DNA from: Linnemannia hyalina
Lineage: Eukaryota > Mortierellomycota > Mortierellomycetes > Mortierellales > Mortierellaceae
Reading direction: 5' to 3'
DNA: 64,000 nucleotides
Assembly: GCA_019671135.1 (NCBI GenBank)
Contig: JAHRHY010000002.1
Coordinates: forward strand, 3,735,501-3,799,500
Shown here: one piece after another, positions 1-11,244 of the stretch
How positions within the stretch are numbered: position 1 is the stretch's first letter
Layout: each line of letters opens with the position of its first letter
The notes under the pieces: generated by a model
The model's input: the letters and a program-made list of their open reading frames with translations, nothing else
What the model was told of the DNA's origin: nothing
Databases searched by the model: none
Made by a program: the position numbers and the translations under genes

Positions 1-113
1 TTAGAGTTTATGCGCATCATTAGAGCTCATGCGCATTGTAAGAGTCCACACGAAGTAGTAGAGTTCATACGCAGTATTAGAGCTCATACGCAGTATTAGA
101 GTTCATGCGAGGA
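1..113. repeat. Short tandem repeat (minisatellite)
   Basis: Five or six imperfect repeats of about 20 bp with the core TTAGAGTTCATGCGCAGTA run from the first base to about 113. The array may continue to the left of the window. It lies just upstream of the GNAT gene. No function is suggested by the sequence. Confidence 0.7.
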
Positions 114-180
114 TAATACTGTATAAAACAAAGAACCTCCCTCTTCCATAACCTTTCACTTTAACACACACTTCACTTCA

Positions 181-843
181 ATGTCGTCCTCCTTTCCGCC
201 ATCATTGTACGAGATCGTGACCCCGCGTCTGGTCATCCGAAATGCTATTCCCTCAGATGCAAAAACGCTGGCCCGCATCCTCTCCTCACCCGAGAACATG
301 CCGTACCAAAGAGGCCACGGCAGTATCTCGATCGACGGGATGCTCCGTCGCATAGCCAACTGGAACAAAATGGCCTCCGATGGTTCCAATGCATTCCTGG
401 CCATTGTGTTACGCGAAACGGGCGAGCCTATCGGTACTGGAGGCTTTAACTGTTTCGAACTGCATCCTGGCGGTGCTGACACACCCGCGCCCGAACCAAG
501 CGTCGATCCACAGTCAAGCGCAGCATCTGGCGGAAGTCCCTACCTGACTGACATTGGCGTCATGCTCGACCACCCGCTCTGGCGTAGGGGTTATGCAACC
601 GAGGCATTGTGCGCATCCATCGACTTCGCATTTACCGAGTTGAAGTGCCAGCTGATCAGGCTCGAGACGGACATCGAGAATGAACCTTGGAGAGCGTTAA
701 TGCGATCTTTGGGTCTCGGGGATCTGGAGGAGAGTGGCGTTGCGAGTTACGATGGGACGACGGGGTGGCTATACAAGATAGATGTTGAGACGTGGGAGAC
801 CACCAAAACTAACATGAAGGCTAGCGGAAAGTGGCCGCTGTAG
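181..843 (+). CDS. GNAT-family N-acetyltransferase (RimJ/RimL-like)
   Basis: An uninterrupted 220-aa reading frame begins at the first ATG after a short C/T-rich leader. The N-terminus (TPRLVIRNAIPSDAKTLA) is the usual first strand and helix of GNAT proteins of the RimJ/RimL type. LWRRGYATEALCASIDFAF at about residues 137-155 fits motif A, the acetyl-CoA pyrophosphate loop (R-x-x-G-x-A type). The length is normal for the family. These enzymes move an acetyl group from acetyl-CoA to an amine; the substrate cannot be told from sequence. The C-terminal half of the fold (residues 160-200) is shorter than usual but no lesion is seen. It stands alone, with no clustered neighbours. Confidence 0.85.
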   Translation: MSSSFPPSLYEIVTPRLVIRNAIPSDAKTLARILSSPENMPYQRGHGSISIDGMLRRIANWNKMASDGSNAFLAIVLRETGEPIGTGGFNCFELHPGGADTPAPEPSVDPQSSAASGGSPYLTDIGVMLDHPLWRRGYATEALCASIDFAFTELKCQLIRLETDIENEPWRALMRSLGLGDLEESGVASYDGTTGWLYKIDVETWETTKTNMKASGKWPL

Positions 844-2590
844 GGACGTTTCGCAATCCGAAGATACATGTAAAGTGCTCAACAAGAGTGTTTCAACTTT
901 TTGTGGATTCTGGTTTTTTTTTGAAATGCTTATTCATCTTCTTACCATTCACCCCCAGGATGGACACTTGTTTATAGTTCTTGTGCGTCCTGTGCATGTT
1001 TAAGCACAAGTCTGAGCCATTTCGGATATGACGTCACGGTAACGATTTTTCTTGAATTTTGCATGCTAGATGAAACACTTTCGTTAAAAGGCTGCATCAC
1101 TTACATCCTCACTTTTTTCATCCATCCTTACACTTTCCTTCATCATCTATTCTTTCATCTATTCTCCCCACCACCAAACACAATGCCACAAGCAGAAGAC
1201 AACAATAAAAAAAAAAACGCCTATATCCCCTACAAAAAACACAATGCCATCCAGCAATTGATTTGAGGACATTCAGTTCGAGAGGTCAGGGAATCTCTTG
1301 GGATCTCGATCGCAACAGCAAGCAGGATCAGGAAGGAAGTCAAGAAGAACATTCCACCGATGTCTTCTGTATATAACTGCTTTCAATTTATCTGTAAAAA
1401 GTGTATTGAGCTTGCGGTATAAAAAAAAAAGCCTAATGCATGCTAAACCCTTGTAAAGTTATGCATATAAAGTGCTCCAATCAATTAATCAACCAAAACG
1501 CGATTTCGACGTTTTTTTTTTGAAATGCTCATTCATCAATGTTCTGATTAGACTCCAGATTCCTGTTTTTCATTCTCTTGATTCGTAACCTCATTCATCA
1601 CCACTTTCCTTTTTTTTTGCATGAACCGACATCGGATCATCGTCGGAATTGAAATGCTTGATCTTGGTTGATCAATTAATTGGATCGCATGCAGTGGCGA
1701 ATGATTTCCATGTAAAAATTTACATGGGTTTTCCAGTGACGGTGAGTAATTTAATTTAATTTACTGTCCAGGGCTACCTCAACAACAGCACCACTTTCCC
1801 AGAGTACCTGTTAATACTCACGGACGCACTTGCACACCACATCTATGGCAACATGCGCAATGCCGCCGCCCTCTCCTCATTCCTTCCTTGGGCACCTCCT
1901 ACCTTCCTACCACCGCTTCGTCGTCTACCTCGCCTCAGGACTTCCATGAATATTTGCACCACAGTCAATGATATGGAAGTTTCACTGGGTTATAACCATG
2001 GCCAACACGTTCATCAAAAGTTGTGGCTGATCCGCCTTAACAGCGCCAACTTCGCCCATCTGTCGTTCGAATATATGAACCAGACAGCATCTCAAGCACT
2101 CCGCCACCCTGTAGGGTGGTCTCACAACTGTACCTCCTCAGGGCTCTACGTGCCTCTTCTCAGTGTGGTATGTTATCCCCTTACTCCCAATCACCACCCG
2201 AGACATTTTCCCTGATCTGCCCCCGCTTCCTATCTGTTGAGGAATGGATGCCTCCAGACCTGGCCATCCTGGTTAGAGTTGGACAGCATACGTCTCAGCA
2301 TAATCTATTGAAGACCAAGCCATTGGTGATACTACATCTCTCGCCTCGGCAAGCAGGAGATTATCAAGCACAGTCGACAGCGAAGTGATAGCACTCTGCC
2401 TGCATGCAGTTCGACCCGCGTTTCATCCATTCCATATTCACACTGCCCATCACCTCTACTTCATTATGATACAAATGGTGACAGACCGGCTCTTATCCCC
2501 GTGGGCAAACACGTACAGAGTGGGTAAACAGACAAATAAACCGTTTATCTATAGTATAATTGATTTGACTCTAAAATCATGTCGCGTTCT
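844..2590. other. Intergenic region without a recognisable gene
   Basis: The stretch holds AT-rich runs (T8-T9 tracts near 913, 1510 and 1610) and several short open frames (for example 1063-1266, 1853-2215 and 2116-2388). None of these shows a recognisable domain, consistent codon bias or splice structure. The 1853-2390 part is more GC-balanced and could be an old gene remnant, but no family can be named. Confidence 0.5.
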
Positions 2591-2594
2591 AAAT

Positions 2595-2690
2595 TAGGGT
2601 TAGGTCAGACCGGTCGACTCTTGGCTCGATCGATCGACTCTTGACTTGCTTGGTCGACCCTTAGCACAATCAATCAGCCCTAGTCAAACA
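2595..2690 (-). repeat. Degenerate 20-bp tandem repeat (GGTCGAC / CTTGGC type)
   Basis: Three or four imperfect units contain GGTCGAC and CTTGGC-like blocks. Read on the minus strand, they match the GATCGTGCCAAGGGTCGACC units found at about 17,050-17,136 on the plus strand. The flanks also share a TATATATATGTG stretch and an AACGCGACA-like end. This suggests two inverted copies of one dispersed repeat of about 190 bp. Confidence 0.45.
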
Positions 2691-2927
2691 CGAAAATTGC
2701 CCAAAGGTGTTGTTAGTTAATTACCTCCGAATTTAACGTAAGATACACACACATATATATACATAGCCCATAAAATCCTTACCTAGTACTCAAATAACAC
2801 TCTGTTAACACCTTGAAAAATCACCCTCTGACATCTATCCCCTTATCCTCTGCTCGCACGCCTTCATCCAACCCAGACCTTGGGAAAAGACCAACCCTGC
2901 CTCAGCCCTGTCAAGATTCGCGACACC

Positions 2928-3686
2928 CTACACGTTGGAACAGAGAATGGGCTTTCTATCCTTGGTTCCATTGCGGTTGTTGCTGTTGTTGTTGTTGACG
3001 ATAGTGTTAAATTTGCGCGCTGGGCATTTGTACATCCGTCTGATAGCGAGCACATCGCTCTGGGTGAAGTCGTCTCCGGTCCCGATCCTGCTGTAGTCGA
3101 CATTCGGGATCTTTGAGGTGAAACCGGGTCGATTGTTGATGGACCAGCTCGGATGACGGTAGGAGTAGTGCATGATCGAGTAAATGTCGTAATCTGTATA
3201 TTTCCCGATGTCTCTGGATGATTCCTTTGTAAACTGACTCTTCCAGCTATCCACGATGTTCCCCCAGTGTATAGTAATGTAGTTGTCGCGATCTGGTCGT
3301 TTCTGTGTATGAATGAGTCCTGCAGCATGGAGAAATTCGTGGATCACGGTTCCTCGATAAACGCAACCGTTGACTGACAGCGATAAGGCTTGACCGCCAC
3401 CAACTCTGCCGATCATGCTAAAGCACCCTCCACCATTAAAAACGTTGATATAGTCGCGATCGCCGGCTCGTCTTGGCTGAAGCGGGAGACAGTCGCCCAA
3501 AACTTGGTTCCATCTCTCAATGCCGCGCAGTACAGTCTGTCGTGCTTGCTGAGGATAGTTTGGATCGAAACTGTACGCCATTCGACGTACTCCGTTGACT
3601 CTCCAGCGCAAATTTTCGTTGAGTACGCCTTGCGCTGCGGCAAAACCAATCAACACACAGACCAACAGAAATCTTGCAAGCATCAT
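2928..3686 (-). CDS. Secreted astacin-type zinc metalloprotease (M12A)
   Basis: The protein (about 252 aa from the first ATG at 3686) has a hydrophobic N-terminus (MMLARFLLVCVLIGFAAAQ) that reads as a signal peptide. The catalytic zinc motif HEFLHAAGLIH matches HExxHxxGxxH. The Met-turn SIMHY follows about 55 residues later, with the Tyr that astacins use as an extra zinc ligand. Several paired cysteines fit an extracellular fold. The prodomain is very short (about 15-20 residues), so activation may differ from animal astacins. The tail is Asn/Ser rich (NTIVNNNNSNNRN), from a CAA/GTT-type repeat near 2980-3010. No intron is needed. It is expected to cleave proteins outside the cell. The reading frame extends six codons further upstream but has no ATG there. 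Confidence 0.9.
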   Translation of the reverse strand: MMLARFLLVCVLIGFAAAQGVLNENLRWRVNGVRRMAYSFDPNYPQQARQTVLRGIERWNQVLGDCLPLQPRRAGDRDYINVFNGGGCFSMIGRVGGGQALSLSVNGCVYRGTVIHEFLHAAGLIHTQKRPDRDNYITIHWGNIVDSWKSQFTKESSRDIGKYTDYDIYSIMHYSYRHPSWSINNRPGFTSKIPNVDYSRIGTGDDFTQSDVLAIRRMYKCPARKFNTIVNNNNSNNRNGTKDRKPILCSNV

Positions 3687-3931
3687 GGACAGCAGGTACA
3701 GCAAACTAGAATACTGTTATATTAGACGATCGAGCGGCGGCAGTTGTTTGTAGTGACAGAGTCATGGCAGGAAGAAGAGGATATATTAAGGCGCCCGGTT
3801 AGCCTTTTGCAGCAAGATGTTATTGTATCATAGCATATAACACAAGTACAGTAAAGGTTCCAGCATCCAAGAATTGTGATCACTCACATTGATAGCCTTG
3901 CGTGTTCTAGTGAAAAGGACGGAAAAGACGA

Positions 3932-3998
3932 TTGAAGAAGAGCAGATGTAATGAAGAAGAGTAGGTGTAGTGAAGAAGAGTAGGTGTAGTGAAGGAGA
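3932..3998. repeat. 19-bp tandem repeat
   Basis: Three and a half units of about 19 bp (core TGAAGAAGAGTAGGTGTAG) lie about 250 bp upstream of the astacin start. The position would be in its promoter region. No function is evident. Confidence 0.65.
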
Positions 3999-4005
3999 GA
4001 CTCTA

Positions 4006-6493
4006 GGTTGAAGTGAATTGATGAGAAAAAAGAGAAAGTTGCAGCCAGCTTTTATAGAACGACCATCATGTATATTGCGGGGGCTTATGCAAGATATCTT
4101 CTATGAGTAGAGGTAAGTGTTGCGCAGGAGGTGTATACATGGTCAGAATCCAGCTTTTTGAAGAAGGCTAGCGTGTATCATGGATTCCGTGCTAAGATGG
4201 CACACAGATCACAATGACCGTAGGAGAAGCTCAAGTATTCGTATACAATAATAAAATACACGGGGCTGGAGGTACATTAATCAACAAATGGTTATAAACA
4301 CAGAATAAGCACTGTCCTTTGTCTTTTCAATGGGACACATGGTACCCTTTTTAATATACCATAAACCATCGCGGTAAGTTCGTGTTTCAAGACGCGGCAG
4401 TGAGCATAGGCGCCAGCAGAAAGAGGGATACAAGTAAGCACATTTGGGGGATATGTTAACTAAACTATGCACAATTTTCATATGCAGGGTAATATACACC
4501 CCCTAAAATTTTCTAATGAGAGATGAAAACTCCGCCCATACGGGTGCTGGGATACCTTATGGAGGTTACAGAATAATCGGTAACTCCGCAATTCAAAGCC
4601 GTTTGAAGACCGCAAGAAAACCTGGTAAACGATAGAATACCCAAACTATCCTTTGCTTTGCACCATCACTACATAAAACAGCTAAGGACCTATATTCCAA
4701 GTTATTTTCGAACAAGAATAGTGCTCGCGGCTTCGGTCGGGGTATCTTCGTTTTTTCTTTCTTTGTTTCAACCAATTTTTTCAATTGCATAACTTCAAAG
4801 AGACCACCCGTGACAGTGCCACGGTCATCCTCTTTAATACCTACTTTATGACCTTCCAACTCCGTTTTTTATTGAGGCGTTCTGCTCGCAGATAATCGTT
4901 GCTTTGACCACCACTTTTGTCACTTGGGGTAGAGTACCATCATTCAAATCCCTGGATGAACAAAGCATGGTGATTGAACGCAGCGAGTCCTCCATTCGAT
5001 CGAGCACTAGAAAGCGCGCATGGGCATCGGCTAACGATTCCAGCCTGATATTTTTGCACGCAACTCAGGGAGCGATTTGAACCGTATGATTTTGCATAGA
5101 AGATGCCAAGATCCGCTTGCGCGACATCATGCCTCATCTAAAATATGATAAACTATCATCACCCTTCTCTCCTTCCAGAGCCCGCCCTTTTCCTGGCATT
5201 CCACTGTGACCTTTCCCCCCTCCCCCCCCTTTTTTTTGAGAAAAATTTACGCAAAAATGGTCTATCAAACTGCATCCATGCTCGTTTCCTACCTAAGCCC
5301 TGTGAAAAATATATTGGTTCCTGAAAAATGTCCATACATGTTTACTGTATGTATCACTTTGGCCAAAGTGACAATGAATCAAATGGAAACCACACGCCTA
5401 CGATTATGATACGTTTGGGATACGCTAGGCAGATATCACTACAATGGACACACATGTACCTCATCATGAGTAACAGCCTGTCTGTTCTGCGAAATTGCAA
5501 TTGGATGAATGAGAGAGCGTCGATAATACGGCGAGAATATGTCGACAACGTAGTTCAGTGTAATACGGCAACAGTACATTGATATTATCCCAATCCAAGG
5601 GTGATCGCACGACAGTCGCTCTCATCGAAGACCTCCATTAGATAGTATGTCTTCCTAACACCTAGGGCAAGAGGCAGTGGTACCAAGGAATCTCTCACAG
5701 GGAAATACAGGCATAAAAGAAGCGAGATGCTGAAAATCAAGAGGCTGCTGGAAAATAAAGGCAGGTCAGAAATAAGGGCAGCCAGATGAAGATAGTGATG
5801 CTAGGAAATAAAGGTACAAGAGTACAATATCAGGGTACAACACCAAGGTACATCGTTAATATACAATGTTAGGGTAAATTATCAATGGACACATTGAAGA
5901 TACATGAAATTACAACATAAATGTATTACATAAAGGTACAACACCAAGAGGTAACATCAGTAATCAATGGTACAAAACAGCATCAAAGGACAACAAACGA
6001 TGAAGAAGGACTGAAGGAGGGATGGTCAGACTTTGGAAGGGATGAGGACATATTACGTGACCGTAGAGCTATTGCTCGGTTACTGAGAAATTTCTTTCGA
6101 CGCGCATTTATAAACCTTCTTCGGTCGCGGAAACATGCACATTGGATGATCTTGAGAAGGGATAGTTAGTTTATTCTATCCGAGTGTTCGTAGCGCCGTA
6201 GCTTTTTGATCCTTCAATGTCAACTCTTTCTCCCCTCTTTCATCAGAGCTCCCCCGACGCGTTGTGGTATGTTCATTGTTCGCTTCAATAAATTTATCAC
6301 TACGTCTTCCTGTGCTTCTTTGGCGTTATTTGGTTTGGTTGGGTATGATACTGTGGATCGGGAGGAGGGGAATAGAGAAGGGATCTCTCGAGCACTTGTC
6401 CTCGCTTGGTGATACAGCTCTACAAGCCAAAGATCAAATGGACAATTAGTGTGCAATTTGTTTCAATTCATGCACATACTAGTTTCGGTTGAT
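4006..6493. other. Intergenic region without a recognisable gene
   Basis: This is AT-rich sequence with scattered short frames on both strands (4281-4499, 4593-4859, 4940-5137, 5921-6169, 6206-6412). None has a domain, a long frame or a conserved splice pattern. The part 5,690-5,990 contains loose AAATAAAGG- and GGTACAA-type repeats and looks like simple-sequence-derived DNA. The 88-residue frame at 4593-4859 on the minus strand is Lys-rich and unrecognised. Confidence 0.45.
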
Positions 6494-9343
6494 TTAATCC
6501 TCACTCACCTCTATGTAAAAGAAAGCGGAGGATATCTCAGGGGTTGATCGAATAATCTCAACAGACTTGGGTAACGTGCCCGTAAACACTTTTATGAGAC
6601 AGTTAATGAGTGATATCCGTTGATCCATCACATAAAACGCTATATCATATCCAAAGACCTGGCATCCCCAGACAACCGGATCCTGTATACCCTTTTTGAT
6701 CTGAGAGTCAATCTCACTTTTCATCATACGAAACAACTTCCATTGATCCTTCAGTTCCAACTGTGCCGACTGTGTCCTCTCAGGTGGCTTCATCTCACCA
6801 ACCAGGCTCACAAAGGACAAGTCCAAGCGAGGAATAGGCAAAACAATGAAAAAATCGCTGCGAACCGTGTTTGTGATCCCCTTTGTCCTCGCTGGCAGAG
6901 TCGTGCTCAATATCCCCCCTCAACACCTTGTTGCCTCGTGCAGAAAACGTCACCGACAAAAATGGCTGCAACACCCGATTCACAAAAGTTTGCTCTCCAT
7001 CCTGCAGGTCCCGTCTAGGCTCGTTCAGTAGTGTGTCTAAACTGAAAAAAGACATAAACAAAATTAGTCAAGACGCGTACGAATGACCTTGGTGTCCATC
7101 ATAGCCAGTCATTTCTTCACTTACAGCTGCCTCCAAACTTTAAGCGCCCTTCTGACTGTCCATGGTATGTCTGCAGTACACAGCTCATCAATCGCCTCCG
7201 CAACCTCCTGTTCAGTTCCAAACTGGAGAATCTCCTCAACTTGGGGCGTTAATGCTCTAATTTCCGGGTAATCTGGTATACGGTGCTCCTTGCCCATGGC
7301 CCTATGGATCTCTTTTGCATCCAAACACTCCAGTGTCGCCTTGCCAACAAACCAAATACCGTTCAACGCACTGCAAAGCAAGGAGCTAAAGTCAGCACAG
7401 TATATCAAAACAGCCTTGAGGGATTTCAAAATGCAAATGCAACAGCACAACTTACAGAGCTTTTGCTTTATGTGTGGCAAAATTAAGTGAGCCAGCTCCT
7501 GCTAGGGCTTTGCTTTTTCCCTGAATTGTCGAAGGCAGAATGAATGCTTGATCCTGATGGAGAACTGGGCGGAGGATAAGCCGGAGGTTTGAGGTCCAAT
7601 AAATACACGGAAGCTTTCCTCTTCTGCTGTGTGCCTGATCGCTTTGGAAGGGTATTTGAGGCTGTGCGATCACCAGTCGGCACCTGAGAGCCAGTGCTGT
7701 GCATATCTCTGGGAGCAGTGGTAAGGTCCTCACTGGTGGATGTTGTGGGCGAGACGGATGTTGATTTTGATACTGTTGGTATATGTTGATGGTAGTCAGC
7801 TCGTCTCGAAATCCATCACAGCGGAATGCGTGTAACACGAGGGGCAACCTGAAAGTATCAAAAATATCAAGTAAAATTTTGTTAGCTGCGTATTCTGCCT
7901 GTTCATCTCTGAGCATCTCCAAATGTTGTCACACCGTTGTCATGCTGGCATATGACATACATTGGTCGTAGGTTGCCTTGTGTGGATGATGACGCGAACG
8001 ACGTGGGGCTCTTGTCGCTCAGGATCTGGGCCTCGTCGATGACCATCCGAAAGTTGGACTCGCTTGGAAAGTAAGGACAATGGGCAGCAAGCATCTCTCA
8101 CACCGATTCGAACTCCTTGCGGACAATAGAGGCCGGGTCGGACACAGGGACTGTGTGTGCCGTTGTGAGATCGCAGGGTTTCATGCATAGATACACGAAC
8201 ATAACCCTGAGCGTGTTGGGGCACACTTGGAGCAAGCCCCAGCGAGCAGTCGAGAATGTCCGACGGGAGCCAGGGACCTTCAAGCAATAGCCGAGGATCA
8301 TGAGGCGCGGAAGGAAGAGCACCAGTGTCATGTTCTTGGCAAAAACAGTGTTGGTGCCGGCCGCGTCTTCCAATGTTTTGTTGTCAGTGAGATCAGCTAC
8401 GCGGAAGAGGTCGTCTAATCCAAAGTCCGACTTTGCGGAAGCCCCATTGGAAACAGAGCATCTCAATCATGGAACGAGTCTTTCCGTATCCACTGACTCC
8501 AAATACGGGAAAGTCTTGTGCTTGCATTTTGTCGAGGTTGTGCAGCAGGACATTGGAGCGGCGCCTCTCAGGAATGAAGGCCAACACTTGGTGGTTTTGA
8601 GTCCTGTGATTCGACAACGCCACGGCGCAACACCTCTGGCAGACCTCGCACGCCAGGTGTGGTGTGACTGCTGAGAGATTTGGCGCGCTCTGTTCCTGAT
8701 CCCGATTAAAGACATGAAGAGAGCTTGATCGTGAGTTTACAATGAGACAAAGGTATAGTACAATAAAAAGATGGGTAACACACAATTCACTTACCGATAG
8801 GCGGTGTACCTGGACGTGATTCATCCGAGAGGTGGCCAGAGCGAGGAGTGGAGACGCGGGCAGGGACAGGTGTACGGACTGTGTAAGTGCAATTAAATGA
8901 GTGCGATGGGTTAGCGCAGGCACAATGGACAGAGCGCATGTGCGACGTGTGAATGAGAGCAGCGCGTGTCTGCGTTACTTGGAGAGGGTTGCTGAACGAC
9001 GATGACAATTGTTTTTTTTTGGTGGTTGGCCCGAAAAGACATCAGAGAGGTCGTCCGGTTGGGTCAAGCTCGGTCAGGTCAAGCTCGGTCAGGTCGAGCC
9101 CGGTCGGGGAATCAATCTCGATCAAGACGATCAACTTGTGCTTGTTGGCCGAGACAACTTGGATGGAGAAGCACCAGAGGGTGAGCTTGTCTGGAGCAAA
9201 GTCGTCGAATTCAGGAATTGATAAGCCTCTTGAGATTATCCACTACCTTCGCCTGCTCGATTTCGACAGAGATGGCTTGAGATATTACCTCCTCCATCAA
9301 CAAGACAGAAAAGGATCAGACGATTGTTGACTATGGTGTTGCT
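6494..9343 (-). pseudogene. Crinkler (CRN)-like NTPase gene, decayed
   Basis: Pieces of a CRN-family protein appear in order from right to left on the minus strand. They are: the header LFCLVDG (about 9,320), the LTLW-type segment (about 9,190), a P-loop GVSGYGKTRSMIEML (about 8,490), the conserved LFLPRLMILGYCLKVPG block (about 8,290-8,360), a Walker B-like VIDEAQILSD (about 8,040), and C-terminal blocks at 7,121-7,480, 6,795-7,045 and 6,494-6,830. CRN proteins join a ubiquitin-like header to a STAND-like NTPase and a nuclease-like C-terminus, and are known as host-targeted effectors in oomycetes and fungi. Some introns still have GT..AG borders (for example the donor near 7,124). Breaks: the start codon aligned with the sister gene reads ATAG instead of ATG, there is a frameshift after the header, and a TGA near 9,210 precedes a further frame change. 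A 14-bp GGTCAAGCTCGGTCA-like repeat (9,063-9,110) sits in the header exon. A downstream alternative start cannot be excluded. Confidence 0.7.
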
Positions 9344-9903
9344 TGTAAAATGTTGCATATCGTATATATTTAGCAAGCGGAACATCTGGAGCCAGCCGAG
9401 ATGCACATCGTTGGTCCGTGGAACTTGTTTAGCTGGAGTCATCGTGCTCAGATATGCCTCCCCCACTCACCTTTCCATCGACGGGTTAAAAAATGTAATG
9501 TTTCAACAAAGGAAAAAGATTTACTCTCTTCGGTGACGTAATTCTCGCGCCCTGCTCCCTTTCTTCCTTTCTGCCACCATTCCCACACTTCCAACGCCCT
9601 TACCTTTCCACCACGCGCTTTCTTCACCGCCTTTACCATCGCTCGATTCCTTTCCTCACTCTTCCCTCATCTCGTTGCTGGGCCACCTTCCCCATGCGTT
9701 TTTATCGTCTCTTCCCCACCTTTTTCCCCTGTTCGACTTTACTGTCAGTTTGTTTCTCACCGCCCTTATTGTTATTTCCACACCTATTGCTTTTTTTCAC
9801 CCCTCGCCCTCACTACACCCCGCACCTTCTCCACAACCCTCGCTCCGTTTACAACCCTCACCTTTCCCCTTCCACTTACTTTCCTTTCACTCTTCACAAC
9901 ACC
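9344..9903. promoter_or_regulatory. Divergent intergenic region with a long pyrimidine tract
   Basis: The space between the two divergent CRN genes contains about 350 bases (9,545-9,900) that are overwhelmingly C and T on the plus strand and run up to the ATG at 9,904. Pyrimidine-rich leaders are common in promoters of strongly expressed filamentous-fungal genes. The tract belongs to the plus-strand CRN. No exact factor-binding site can be named. Confidence 0.4.
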
Positions 9904-11244
9904 ATGTCCAACAACCTTCTGAACCTGTTCTGTCTCGTTGATGGCGAACTCCAGTCGAACGCCTTCCCCGTCAAAGCTACACCAACAGACACCATTGATG
10001 ATCTCAGGGTACTCATCAGTGCCAGACTGGATATCGACACGCTCTCCAGGACCTCACCCTCTGGCGCGTCTCGATCCCCGTCGTTGCAGCCAACAAACAC
10101 AACCCGATTGTCCGGAATGAAGTTGAGTCATCAACAGAGCTACACCCAACCGACGATGTTTCCGATGTCTTTCCAGACAAACCACCTATGAAAACAATCC
10201 ACATCATGGTCCAGCGACCTCCTCAAGGTAATGCACACGCGTGCTATATTGTCACCTTACTCGTGAGCTTGCCTATTACACATGTACTAACTTGATACAC
10301 TCATCCAATTGCACCAACATAGTCCATGCACCTGTCCCTGCCCGTCCCTCCACTCCACAGCTCAAGTCTATTCCGAAGGATCGCCTCGAGCAGGAATGGA
10401 AGTCATTCTCAATGACATCCAGCATCGCCCTACCACCCACCCCCTCTGTTGATCCAATGGAAGCTGAGGCTTTCCAGAATGAAGAGCTAGGACCCTTTTT
10501 CAAGAGGACTCTTCCGCATGGTGAGACAGCAAGAGACATCAAGCTGGTGATGCTGGGACTTGAGCTGGACAAGCTGGCAAGGACGAGCGACGGCGAAACC
10601 TTGCATTCTATTGTGGAGGATGACATGGGCAAATACAGTGACTGTCGCGTAGTAGCTATGGTTGCTCCATCTGGATCAGGAAAGACTGCGACTGTAGTTG
10701 ACCTCGCGAGCAAGCACTTTGTGATCTATTGTGTTTGTTGCATCCCGAGCTCCACCATCTCTCCCGGCTTCAAGGACCCGAACTTTATCACGCTTGCAGA
10801 AGACATTGAGAGCATGTACCGGGCCGTTATTCACAGGAATCAAGGGCGTTCGCAGGACGCAAAGGACATCGATTTCGAAGTCAAGGCCCTAGCAGGAGAA
10901 CGCGTCAAGCTCGAATTCCTTTCACGGCTGCTCTTCCTTCAGCATCTCCTCGACAACAACCTTGCTCTAGAACCCCTGCAGTTCTTCCGTGAACAGACCA
11001 CCAAAGGTGCCTTAACTACCGGTGACCTGGTCTACAAGCTGAAGGAGTACGACTACAACACAATCCAAGCCATGCTCAGCAAAGTCCAAGACAAGCTTCA
11101 GTCTATCCTTGTTTCCAAACGACTTGGACTGGTGATTGCCCTGGACGAGGCTCAAGTTGCGGTCACTGGAATCTTGTCCGAAAAGCTCTTCTCACCATCT
11201 GCTTTGATCAACAGAGATGCCCTCTTCGACAGCAAAGAACCATG

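Noticed and set aside
1853..2388. Overlapping frames as a secreted protein gene
   Set aside because: Two short overlapping frames show no domain, signal peptide or splice pattern. They are too weak to call.
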